This document shows, one piece after another, positions 1-5,252 of a DNA stretch of 9,121 nucleotides. How positions within the stretch are numbered: position 1 is the stretch's first letter; every line of letters starts with the position of its first letter. This DNA is from an uncultured Gaiellaceae bacterium (GTDB lineage Bacteria > Actinomycetota > Thermoleophilia > Gaiellales > Gaiellaceae). The stretch is from NCBI GenBank assembly GCA_955652075.1, contig CATPAS010000379.1, forward strand, positions 1-9,121. The letters run 5' to 3'. The notes under the pieces are model-generated. The model searched no databases and had not been told where the DNA came from. It saw nothing but the letters and a program-made list of their open reading frames with translations. Made by a program: the position numbers and the translations under genes.

Positions 1-14
1 GCCTACGAGCGAAG

Positions 15-85
15 TCAGACGGCCGAGCGGGCAAAGCCGGCCCGGCCTCTAAGCGGCGCCGTCGAGTCGGCGCCTCAGACGGCCG
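15..85. repeat. Short direct repeat flanking a hairpin, upstream of first gene
   Basis: The 11-base sequence TCAGACGGCCG occurs at 15-25 and again at 75-85, exactly 60 bases apart. Between the copies is an inverted repeat, GGCGCCG at 55-61 and CGGCGCC at 68-74, with a six-base loop. The stem could be a terminator or mRNA end for a gene lying left of the window, but no run of T follows it. All three forward frames are open for some distance here (stops at 50-52 and 108-110 in two of them), so the tail of an upstream gene may also be present; I could not decide which frame would be coding. Confidence 0.4.
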
Positions 86-110
86 GACGAACCGCTGGCC
101 AGAGCCACAC

Positions 111-122
111 TAGACTCCCCGG
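111..122 (+). promoter_or_regulatory. Probable -10 box for a leaderless transcript
   Basis: TAGACT at 111-116 fits the TAnnnT form of the actinobacterial -10 element. It is followed by exactly six bases and then the ATG at 123. Transcription would therefore start at or next to the A of the start codon, giving a leaderless mRNA. This agrees with the absence of any Shine-Dalgarno-like purine run before the ATG. No convincing -35 box is visible 16-18 bases upstream. Confidence 0.55.
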
Positions 123-359
123 ATGGCCCAGCCAGCCCGACGCGTCGTGGCGCCAGCCGACGAGCCGCCCGTCGACCCTGAGGCGGTCGACCGTGCCTAC
201 CACTACCACCGCGCTCGCCGAAATGCACGGCTTCGGCGCAAGCGCGAGAAGGCGCATGCACGGCTGCGCTTCTTCGTCACGTTCGCCGTCCTGGTCGGGC
301 TCGCGCTCTTCCTGCTCCTGACAATCTGGCATCAGGTCCAGAAGGTCTTCGGGCTCTAA
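123..359 (+). CDS. Small single-pass membrane protein, basic N-terminal domain
   Basis: This 78-residue protein is not one I recognise. Residues 1-27 are a Pro/Glu/Asp-containing hydrophilic stretch, residues 28-49 are strongly basic (many Arg and Lys), and residues 49-69 form one hydrophobic helix rich in Leu, Val and Phe. A short tail follows. By the positive-inside rule the basic segment should be cytoplasmic, giving an N-in/C-out topology; there is no signal-peptidase site. The ATG at 123 sits six bases after a TAnnnT box, which supports this start and leaderless translation. The gene converges on the zinc-ribbon gene, with only 16 bases between the two stop codons. The strong amphipathic contrast and the codon pattern support a real gene, while the function remains unknown. 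The basic segment might contact nucleic acid or lipid head groups, but that is speculation. Confidence 0.7.
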   Translation: MAQPARRVVAPADEPPVDPEAVDRAYHYHRARRNARLRRKREKAHARLRFFVTFAVLVGLALFLLLTIWHQVQKVFGL

Positions 360-375
360 CTACCTCGCGCTCGAA

Positions 376-588
376 CTACAGAAGCTTCGAAGCTCTCCCG
401 AACGGGCTCCAGGTGGATTGCTCCCAGGAGCTGCCGCCGCACATCGGACAGAGCGGTAGCGCACGGACGATCGTGACGCCATAGCCGCACGCCGAGCAGT
501 GGAACTCACCCTTGACGGACTCGCCGGTCGCACGGAACTCGACGTATTCGTCAGGTGCCGCCCGCGACGTATCCAAAATCTTCATCAT
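376..588 (-). CDS. Small zinc-ribbon protein
   Basis: This 70-residue protein carries a compact zinc-ribbon: C31-x2-C34, a 12-residue spacer, then C47-x2-C50 followed by Gly-Gly. The spacing is typical of rubredoxin/rubrerythrin-type zinc ribbons that bind one zinc (or iron) through four cysteines. Residues 1-28 are a polar lead-in and 51-70 a short tail. No catalytic domain is attached, so it is best read as a stand-alone metal-binding protein, perhaps a protein- or nucleic-acid-binding adaptor. Two ATG codons occur in tandem (588 and 585), and an AAGGGGGT ribosome-binding site sits just upstream, which fixes the start here. A 12-base palindrome (AGCTTCGAAGCT, 383-394) lies in its last codons. 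It is divergent from the four-helix membrane protein gene. The precise biological role cannot be read from the sequence. Confidence 0.8.
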   Translation of the reverse strand: MMKILDTSRAAPDEYVEFRATGESVKGEFHCSACGYGVTIVRALPLCPMCGGSSWEQSTWSPFGRASKLL

Positions 589-655
589 TCAGACCCCCTT
601 AGAGTACCCCCTGCGGCGTAGACCGTAGCCGCCCTCTCTCAGGCCCCATTTCTCC
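589..655. promoter_or_regulatory. Divergent promoter region between zinc-ribbon and membrane protein genes
   Basis: These 67 bases separate two divergently transcribed genes and must hold at least one start site for each. Candidate TAnnnT -10 boxes are TAGAGT (plus, 600-605) and TACGGT (minus, 622-627); the latter would give a leader of about 27 bases, long enough for the AAGGGGGT ribosome-binding site. The heptamer ACCCCCT is repeated at 593-599 and 606-612 around TAGAGT and might be an operator. No convincing -35 elements are visible, so individual promoter assignments are tentative. Confidence 0.35.
593..600 (-). promoter_or_regulatory. Ribosome-binding site of the zinc-ribbon gene
   Basis: On the minus strand the sequence reads AAGGGGGT, one base from the ideal AAGGAGGT, and ends four bases before the first of two tandem ATG codons. 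It supports the start at 588 or 585. A second AGGGGGT copy lies 13 bases further upstream (606-612). Confidence 0.6.
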
Positions 656-1144
656 ATGCAAACCCCAGAGCCCTATCCCCCGCCAGAGCCCGAGGAGGAC
701 GACTGGATGGTGCCTCAGCCTCGGCCCTCGCGCACCCTCGAAGACCTCTCAGGCCTGGGAGCGCGCCTCACCTGGGTATCCGGGCTGATCCTGGCCATCT
801 CCTCGTTCACCGATTGGTATGTCGGCTCCGGGCCCGGGCCGACTACCAGCGTGATCGGCTGGCACACCGGTGCCCTGGGGAAGCTCGTGTTCTTCATCGG
901 GCTGGCGGTTCTGGCCCTGGTGATCCTTCGGGAAGCAGGCATCGAGTTGCCCGCGACCGTCCCCGAGAGCCTGGTCATCATCGCGCTCGGTGCGCTCTCG
1001 ACCATCTTCGTGCTGATCCGGCTGATCAGCGTTCCCGACGAGTTCTTCGGGTGGGGCGGACGCGGGATCGGGATCTTCATCAGCCTGATCGCCTCGCTCC
1101 TCGTGATCGTCGCCGGGCTCTTACGAGCGGGCGAAGAACTGTGA
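656..1144 (+). CDS. Four-helix integral membrane protein of unknown function
   Basis: This 162-residue protein starts with about 34 hydrophilic residues rich in Pro and Glu, then has four hydrophobic helices at about 36-52, 73-91, 104-124 and 136-156. The sequence SSFTDWY closes helix 1, a Gly/Pro-rich loop (57-70) follows, and a Gly-rich loop precedes helix 4. I do not recognise a named family; small four-helix proteins of this general shape are common unannotated genes in high-GC Gram-positive genomes. There is no catalytic signature, so transport, sensing and structural roles all remain open. The start is uncertain. The ATG at 656 has no ribosome-binding site, while the ATG at 707 (residue 18) has AGGAGG eight bases upstream, which would give a 145-residue protein with all four helices intact. 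The stop is followed after six bases by a strong hairpin. Confidence 0.78.
   Translation: MQTPEPYPPPEPEEDDWMVPQPRPSRTLEDLSGLGARLTWVSGLILAISSFTDWYVGSGPGPTTSVIGWHTGALGKLVFFIGLAVLALVILREAGIELPATVPESLVIIALGALSTIFVLIRLISVPDEFFGWGGRGIGIFISLIASLLVIVAGLLRAGEEL
693..698 (+). promoter_or_regulatory. Internal ribosome-binding site favouring the ATG at 707
   Basis: AGGAGG lies eight bases before an in-frame ATG at 707, a near-ideal initiation site. The upstream ATG at 656 is preceded by a pyrimidine-rich stretch instead. The same bases encode Glu-Glu-Asp, so the match could be accidental, but it makes 707 a serious alternative start. Confidence 0.45.
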
Positions 1145-1150
1145 CCCGCT

Positions 1151-1177
1151 CCGAGCGAAAGCTTCGCTTTCGCTCGG
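1151..1177. terminator. Perfect 11-bp hairpin after the membrane protein gene
   Basis: CCGAGCGAAAG (1151-1161) pairs perfectly with CTTTCGCTCGG (1167-1177) across the five-base loop CTTCG. It begins six bases after the stop codon of the plus-strand gene, where an intrinsic terminator is expected. No T run follows on either strand, so it would be a stem-only terminator of the kind often seen in high-GC actinobacteria. It may act in both directions because the PAP2 gene converges on it from the right. Confidence 0.65.
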
Positions 1178-1205
1178 GAATTAGGGAGGGCGCTTCGCGC
1201 GTAAC

Positions 1206-1228
1206 GTGCGCGGGCCGAGCCCGCGCAC
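1206..1228. terminator. Perfect 10-bp GC hairpin after the PAP2 gene
   Basis: GTGCGCGGGC (1206-1215) pairs perfectly with GCCCGCGCAC (1219-1228) around the three-base loop CGA. On the minus strand it lies 51 bases past the PAP2 stop codon, a good position for terminating the long leftward transcription run. A smaller GCGC-TTC-GCGC stem (1190-1200) sits between it and the first hairpin. There is no adjacent T run. The remainder of the 135-base intergenic region shows nothing else. Confidence 0.6.
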
Positions 1229-1279
1229 TCTCATGGTGTGTGTGCCTGGCGGTTGTTCCCTTCCATGCGGGCCGGGTGC

Positions 1280-1801
1280 TCAAGCGCTCCGGCGCGCGCG
1301 ACGGTTCACGAGCAACCGGAGCGCCACCGCAACGAGTGTGCCGAGCAAAGCGCCGCCGATCACGTCCAGGGGGTAGTGCACACCGACGTACACGCGCGAG
1401 AACGCGACCGCGGCGGCGAGCACATACAGGAGCGGTGCAAAACGCGGGAACGAGAACGACAGCACCGTCGCCGCGGCGAAGCTCGTGGCCGCGTGTCCAG
1501 AAGGGAACGACGCATCGTGGGGGACCGGCACCAGCGTCTTGGGCTCTGAATAACGCAGCGGTGGACGCGGCCGGTCGAAGAGCGCCTTCAGGCCCGTCGC
1601 CGACAAGTCCGCGACCAGAACTGCAATGAGCGTCAGCGCGAAGACGCCCCAGCGGCGATAGAGCGCGCAAAGCACTACGGCGATGACGATCCACAGCAGC
1701 CCGAGCCGGCCGGCGTACGAGAGAGCTTCGAAGACTGGATTCAGCCAGCCCGCGCGATGGTGGACGACCCAGCGCTCGAGGTGGCGGTCGAGCGAGATCA
1801 G
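1280..1801 (-). CDS. PAP2-family membrane phosphatase
   Basis: The three signature motifs of the PAP2/type 2 phosphatidic acid phosphatase family are intact. Numbered from the CTG at 1801, these are KX6RP (K72, R79, P80), PSGH (100-103) and SRX5HX3D (S135, R136, H142, D146). Known members dephosphorylate lipid phosphates or undecaprenyl pyrophosphate at the outer face of the membrane through a phosphohistidine on the last His. Several hydrophobic helices surround the motifs and the C-terminus is basic. At about 173 residues it matches compact bacterial members. The start is odd: the first canonical codon in frame, a GTG at 1675, falls inside a helix and would drop 42 residues of typical PAP2 N-terminus (including LDRHLERWVVHHR and a full helix). 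Between the upstream in-frame stop at 1889-1891 and 1675 there is no ATG, GTG or TTG. The CTG overlapping the regulator's TGA, or the ATC right after it, is the likeliest start. The substrate is not determined by sequence; undecaprenyl pyrophosphate is a reasonable guess. Confidence 0.9.
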   Translation of the reverse strand: MISLDRHLERWVVHHRAGWLNPVFEALSYAGRLGLLWIVIAVVLCALYRRWGVFALTLIAVLVADLSATGLKALFDRPRPPLRYSEPKTLVPVPHDASFPSGHAATSFAAATVLSFSFPRFAPLLYVLAAAVAFSRVYVGVHYPLDVIGGALLGTLVAVALRLLVNRRARRSA

Positions 1802-2382
1802 GCCGGAACGATCTGCTTCGTCTGCTCGATCAGCGCGCGCAGGTCGAACGGCTTGCCGACGAAGCCCTGTGCACCACGTTGGGCCGCTTCAGTTCCTGCG
1901 TCGAGCTGGCCGCTGAACATGACGACGGGGATCGAGCCGACGCCGTGCCGCTCCTGCACGCGTCGCAACATTTCCCAGCCGTCGACCTGCGGCATCATCA
2001 CGTCGAGCAGGATCAGATCGGGCGCCTCGTCCTCGAGTGCCGCGAGCCCGTCTTCCGCGTTCGCCGCCTCGCGAACGGCGTAGCCCTCCATCTCCAGGTT
2101 GATGCGCACGACCTCGCGTACCTGCGGGTCGTCGTCGACGAGCAGCACGAGCGGGCCGCGGGCCGGCTTCCCGGGGCCCGAGCGCTCGAGGAAAGCCTCG
2201 AGGTCGCCGCGCTTGAACCGGCGATGCCCGCCGGGTGTGTAGAAGGCCGGCACTCGCCCGACGTCGGACCACTTCCTGATCGTGCTCTGAGCCACGCCCA
2301 GGAACTTCGCGGCGTGGCCGAGGGTCAGCCAGTCGCTTTCGCCGGCGGCAGCCCGCCGTGAACCGGGTTCTCGCGTCGCCAC
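1798..2382 (-). CDS. Response regulator with N-terminal MerR/BldC-like HTH and C-terminal receiver
   Basis: Residues 17-66 form a MerR-superfamily/excisionase-type winged helix (LTLGHAAKFLGVAQSTIRKW, then the wing TPGGHRRFKRGDLEAFL), closest in style to BldC-like DNA-binding domains. Residues 78-192 form a complete CheY-like receiver: acidic pocket D83-D85, phosphoacceptor D127 in LLDVMMP, switch residue S157 and conserved K177 followed by Pro. The protein should bind DNA in response to phosphorylation. Its domain order is the reverse of the usual receiver-then-HTH layout. No histidine kinase is present in the window, so it is an orphan here. The GTG start at 2382 follows a TAnnnT box by six bases, indicating its own leaderless transcript, and its stop overlaps the PAP2 gene (CTGA), suggesting the two are expressed together. 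Targets are unknown; PAP2 co-expression hints at an envelope role, which is inference only. Confidence 0.93.
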   Translation of the reverse strand: MATREPGSRRAAAGESDWLTLGHAAKFLGVAQSTIRKWSDVGRVPAFYTPGGHRRFKRGDLEAFLERSGPGKPARGPLVLLVDDDPQVREVVRINLEMEGYAVREAANAEDGLAALEDEAPDLILLDVMMPQVDGWEMLRRVQERHGVGSIPVVMFSGQLDAGTEAAQRGAQGFVGKPFDLRALIEQTKQIVPA

Positions 2383-2394
2383 CCCGCAAATCTA
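2383..2394 (-). promoter_or_regulatory. Probable -10 box for leaderless response-regulator transcript
   Basis: The minus strand reads TAGATT (2394-2389), six bases (TGCGGG), then the GTG start. This is the same geometry as before the 78-residue gene at 123. There is no Shine-Dalgarno sequence, as expected for a leaderless mRNA. TGTTAG is the nearest thing to a -35 box and is weak. The promoter would uncouple the regulator/PAP2 pair from the genes upstream. Confidence 0.55.
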
Positions 2395-2424
2395 CCCAAA
2401 CGTGCGCGTTCCTAACACGCCTCG

Positions 2425-2652
2425 TCAGGGAGTAATGGTGGAACCTTGGTTCCCGGAGGTCGGAATGTGGAGCGTGCGGTTGTACGTGACGGTCTGGCCC
2501 GACCGCGGATTGTCCTGGATCGCCTGCCCCAATGCCACGCCGATGGCGAAGACCAGGGCCACGACGAGAATGCGCACGCTCCACCGGACAAACTCGTGGC
2601 GCCGCCGTTGGCGCCGACGCTCGTTGCGCTGGACCGGGCTCAGTGCATTCAC
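2425..2652 (-). CDS. Small single-pass membrane protein, extracytoplasmic tail
   Basis: This 75-residue protein starts at the GTG at 2652, which shares GTGA with the stop of the 104-residue gene, a typical translational-coupling overlap. Residues 7-25 are highly basic (QRNERRRQRRRHEFVR), residues 26-45 form one hydrophobic helix, and residues 46-75 are a polar Ser/Thr/Asn-rich tail predicted to lie outside. I do not recognise a family. The open frame continues upstream through the neighbouring gene, but only this part has the look of a real protein. Translation from the GTG overlap is the most economical reading. Its place next to the division gene ftsB and DUF501 suggests an envelope-related role, though that is guilt by association. 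General shape (basic arm plus one helix) resembles the 78-residue protein at 123-359, without obvious sequence identity. Confidence 0.75.
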   Translation of the reverse strand: MNALSPVQRNERRRQRRRHEFVRWSVRILVVALVFAIGVALGQAIQDNPRSGQTVTYNRTLHIPTSGNQGSTITP

Positions 2653-2963
2653 GGCTTGTAGTCGACCGCGCCGCGCTGGTAGAGGTGGAACGCGGCGTCC
2701 TCCACCAGGGCGAGAGTGCGTGGCCAACCGGGCGTCGCCGCATGCTCGGAAACCGAGTCGCGCACCCATGCTTCCGCCCGCTCGTAGAGAGCCACCAACT
2801 CCTCCAGCGTGAACGTCTGCCCGATTCGGCGGCGCAGCTCTCCGGTCACGACCTCCAGCTGCGCGCTCAATCGGTCGGCCGCGACGGGATCGCGGGACGC
2901 GGCCTCGAAGCGGCGGTAGCCGTCTTCCCACTCTCGCCTGGCGACGTCGATCACTACCGACAC
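2649..2963 (-). CDS. Conserved-looking helical protein of unknown function
   Basis: This 104-residue soluble protein appears almost entirely alpha-helical. It has amphipathic stretches rich in Glu, Arg and Ala at 5-48, 52-74 and 82-97, a turn around TPGWPR (77-82), and no cysteines. There is no signal peptide or membrane segment, so it should be cytoplasmic. I do not recognise a family. The GTG at 2963 begins 18 bases after the DUF501 stop, and its own stop overlaps the following 75-residue gene by four bases, so the two are probably translated together: a cytoplasmic protein paired with a one-helix membrane protein. A TAnnnT box (TAGGTT, 2972-2977 on the minus strand) lies eight bases before the GTG, but it is too weak to call a promoter. 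The position corresponds to that of ppx in related actinobacterial clusters; it bears no resemblance to exopolyphosphatase. Confidence 0.75.
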   Translation of the reverse strand: MSVVIDVARREWEDGYRRFEAASRDPVAADRLSAQLEVVTGELRRRIGQTFTLEELVALYERAEAWVRDSVSEHAATPGWPRTLALVEDAAFHLYQRGAVDYKP

Positions 2964-2981
2964 GGGCGCAGAACCTATCCG

Positions 2982-3443
2982 TTACGCCGCGCAGCAAACA
3001 GACGGCCATGCCGGGTCGAGCTCCGCGAGGATCCGCTCGCCCAGCTCGTAGCGCGGGTGCGCCAGCGCGAACGCCACGTGGGCGTGCAGGCATTTGAGGC
3101 TCCCCGCTCCCGCACGCGTACCACCCACGCCCAGATCGAGTTCGGGCCGGAGCCGCCGTTGCTCTGCATGCGCGCGCTCCAGACTCGCCCCCAGCTGGGG
3201 ATCCTCGGCGACGGCGCGCGTCCAACGTTCGACGCCACCGGCCGCTTCAAGCCGGGAAACGGCCGTCACGAGTTGGGGACAGGTGAGCCAGAAGGTCGTC
3301 GGGAACGGCTCGCCGTTGTCGTCGAACGCGTTCTGCTCCGTGACGGCGGGATGTCCGAACGGGCAACGGACCGCGACGCGCCTGAAAGCCCGCGGTGGCC
3401 GGCCTAGCTGACGTTCGACGGCGGCGAGATCACTTTCCATCAC
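2982..3443 (-). CDS. DUF501 family protein
   Basis: This 153-residue protein shows the conserved pattern of DUF501: a CPFG motif (27-30), PTTFWLTCP (48-56), GVGGT (105-109), LKCLHAHVAFALA (116-128) and a C-terminal WPSVCC (146-151). The ordered cysteines and histidines (C27, C55, C118, H120, H122, C150, C151) suggest metal or cofactor binding, but no biochemical role has been firmly assigned to the family as far as I know. Next to ftsB and eno it reproduces the order found in mycobacteria and many other actinobacteria, which supports orthology. The GTG at 3443 is directly followed by an ATG at 3440; either start overlaps the end of ftsB (14 or 11 bases), so translation is probably coupled to ftsB. 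No ribosome-binding site is evident. Confidence 0.92.
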   Translation of the reverse strand: MMESDLAAVERQLGRPPRAFRRVAVRCPFGHPAVTEQNAFDDNGEPFPTTFWLTCPQLVTAVSRLEAAGGVERWTRAVAEDPQLGASLERAHAEQRRLRPELDLGVGGTRAGAGSLKCLHAHVAFALAHPRYELGERILAELDPAWPSVCCAA

Positions 3444-3768
3444 CGCCGATCGTACTGTGCGCTTTCTTCCAGGCCTCGATGCCCTTGACGATGAAGAGGT
3501 GCTCGTACGGCCGGATCAACCCCAGCCTGCGCGCCTCGCGCGCGAGCGCGTCGCTGCTTGCCGAGAACGCGAGCCGGTCCTGCAACGCACGCTTCTCGGC
3601 CGCCAGCCGATCGACTTCCGCGCGCCGCGAGGAGAGCTGATGGCGTGTTTCGAACCAGCTTCTGAGCGGGTGGTAATACGCGTACCCGATCGCCACAACC
3701 AGCACGACCACGAACCACCGCCGCGCGAGCGTGGCAAGGGGTGGACGACGTGAAGCCCGCGCAGCCAT
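3430..3768 (-). CDS. ftsB: FtsB/DivIC-family septum formation initiator
   Basis: This 112-residue bitopic protein has a short basic cytoplasmic N-terminus (1-18), one membrane helix (about 18-32), an extracytoplasmic coiled coil (about 36-70, Arg/Glu/Leu heptads) and the conserved C-terminal block ALAREARRLGLIRPYEHLFIV (key residues A75, R77, G83, P87). That organisation is diagnostic of the septum initiator family, whose members join FtsL and FtsQ in the divisome and link the Z ring to septal wall synthesis. The ATG at 3768 is the only usual start between the pyk stop and the helix. No strong ribosome-binding site lies just before it; a GGAGGAG run occurs about 30 bases upstream, too far to help. 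It follows pyk by 54 bases and overlaps DUF501. The order eno-ftsB-DUF501 is classic for actinobacteria, with pyk inserted here. Confidence 0.92.
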   Translation of the reverse strand: MAARASRRPPLATLARRWFVVVLVVAIGYAYYHPLRSWFETRHQLSSRRAEVDRLAAEKRALQDRLAFSASSDALAREARRLGLIRPYEHLFIVKGIEAWKKAHSTIGGDGK

Positions 3769-3822
3769 GAGCGCAGGATTCGCTGAAGCTCCGCCCGCTC
3801 CTCCGAGAAAGCGACGCCTTAG

Positions 3823-5244
3823 TTAGAGAACGACGTCGACCTTGATGACGTTCGTCGAGCCGGGGATGTTGACCGCAGTCCCAGCGGTGATCACCACCGT
3901 GTCGCCCGACTCGATCAGCCCTGCCTCTTTGGCCGCGTCCAGCGAACGGTTCCAGAGATCCTCGACGTCCTTGCACTCGGGGATCCAGATCGGCGTCACG
4001 CCCCACTCGATCGCCATCTGGTGCACCGACCAGAGCTTGTGGGTCAGCGCGACGATCGGCCGTCGTGGACGCAGCCTCGCGACCGCCGACGCCGTGCGCC
4101 CCGTGAAAGTGGGGACAAGCATCGCCTTCGCGCCGAGCGCCTCGGCGAGGTCGCAGGCAGCATTCGACATGGCGTTTCCGATCGTCGGGTCCTCAGTCGC
4201 TTCGGGGATCTGATGCCGGTAGCCGAGGCTCGGCTCGACCGCGCGGGCGATGCGGTCCATCGTCTGCACCGCCTGTACCGGGTACTCGCCCATTGCGGTT
4301 TCGCCCGAGAGCATGATCGCGGAAGTCCCGTCGAGAACCGCGTTCGCCACGTCGCTGGCCTCCGCGCGCGTCGGCTCGGGATGGTGGATCATCGACTCGA
4401 GCATCTGCGTCGCCGTGATCACGGGCTTCCCGCGCTCGAGGGCCTTGAGGATGATCCGCTTCTGCACGAGCGGGACGAGCTCCGGGCCGATCTCGACGCC
4501 GAGATCGCCGCGGGCGACCATCACGGCGTCCGCCTCAGCGAGGACGTCGTCGAGCGCATCGCATGCCTCCGCCTTTTCAATCTTTGCGATCACGTGAGCG
4601 GGCGATCCCTCCTGCTCAAGCAGCGCTTTCAGATCGCGAACGTCGGCCGCCGACCGGACGAAAGAGAGCGCAATGAAGTCGCAGCCGAGCTCGAGGGCGA
4701 ACGGCAGATCCTCGAGATCCTTGCGTGTCAGCGAGGGAATCGGAATTGGAACGCCCGGAAGATTCACGCCCTTGTGGGACGTCACCCTCCCGCCGACGAC
4801 GATGCCGCAGCGCGCGCGGCCGGACTCGACCACCTCGACGCGCAGCCGAATCATCCCGTCGTCGATGAGGACCTCATGCCCGGGCCGCAGCACCTCGCCG
4901 ATCGCCGCCGGCGCGATCGGCAGCTCGCCGTTGCGCGCTCCATCCTCGCCGATGACGACAGTGACCTCGCCGCCTTGCGGCAGGTCGAGCGCCTCCTCGA
5001 GACCACCGACACGGAACTTCGGTCCCTGGAGGTCGCCGATCAGCGCGAGCGGCCGGCCGACCTCCTCCTGGACTTCGCGGACGAGCCTCGCTCTGGCCGC
5101 GTGATCCTCATGAGTCCCGTGCGAGAGGTTGAGGCGTGCCGCGTCCATCCCCGCCTCGACCAACTCCCGCACCTTCTCGTGGGTCGAGCAGGCAGGCCCG
5201 ATAGTCGCGACGATCTTCGTCCGGCGCGGCGTGACGGAAGCCAT
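3823..5244 (-). CDS. pyk: Pyruvate kinase
   Basis: At 473 residues this is a full-length pyruvate kinase, which transfers phosphate from phosphoenolpyruvate to ADP as the last step of glycolysis in the cytoplasm. The (beta/alpha)8 barrel and its inserted B domain (roughly 73-170) are present. Key residues are ARLNLSHG (R37, N39, S41), the catalytic lysine in IAKIEKAEA (K221, with E223), the metal ligand in ARGDLGVE (D247) and TATQMLESM (T278). SGETAMGEYP (313-322) follows, and the C-terminal domain (about 350-473) ends in the usual GTAVNIPGSTN segment. It lies 25 bases downstream of eno, so the two last glycolytic enzymes are adjacent, although the 25 bases contain a dyad and a possible leaderless promoter. 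The ATG at 5244 fits the family N-terminus (RRTKIVATIGPA). I could not judge potassium dependence or the allosteric effector from sequence alone. Confidence 0.98.
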   Translation of the reverse strand: MASVTPRRTKIVATIGPACSTHEKVRELVEAGMDAARLNLSHGTHEDHAARARLVREVQEEVGRPLALIGDLQGPKFRVGGLEEALDLPQGGEVTVVIGEDGARNGELPIAPAAIGEVLRPGHEVLIDDGMIRLRVEVVESGRARCGIVVGGRVTSHKGVNLPGVPIPIPSLTRKDLEDLPFALELGCDFIALSFVRSAADVRDLKALLEQEGSPAHVIAKIEKAEACDALDDVLAEADAVMVARGDLGVEIGPELVPLVQKRIILKALERGKPVITATQMLESMIHHPEPTRAEASDVANAVLDGTSAIMLSGETAMGEYPVQAVQTMDRIARAVEPSLGYRHQIPEATEDPTIGNAMSNAACDLAEALGAKAMLVPTFTGRTASAVARLRPRRPIVALTHKLWSVHQMAIEWGVTPIWIPECKDVEDLWNRSLDAAKEAGLIESGDTVVITAGTAVNIPGSTNVIKVDVVL

Positions 5245-5252
5245 GCATGCAG

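Noticed and set aside
1..110. C-terminal end of a plus-strand gene entering from the left
   Set aside because: Three frames are open for part of this stretch with similar G/C-rich codon ends. None shows a recognisable protein, so I could not choose one.
1889..2743. Long minus-strand open frame (about 284 codons) across the response regulator and 75-residue gene
   Set aside because: It is an Arg-rich alternate frame of the regulator and the two small genes. The regulator frame has complete domains.
2972..2977. TAGGTT as a -10 box for the 104-residue gene
   Set aside because: The spacing to the GTG is eight bases, not six, it lies only a few bases past the DUF501 stop, and there is no -35. 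It is too weak to list as a promoter.
2653..3225. Upstream extension of the 75-residue protein's frame to a 266-residue protein
   Set aside because: The extension is an Arg/Gly/Ala-rich out-of-frame reading of the 104-residue and DUF501 genes. The GTGA overlap at 2652 gives a natural start.
3769..3822. Terminator or tRNA in the pyk-ftsB gap
   Set aside because: No stable inverted repeat or cloverleaf could be found in these 54 bases.
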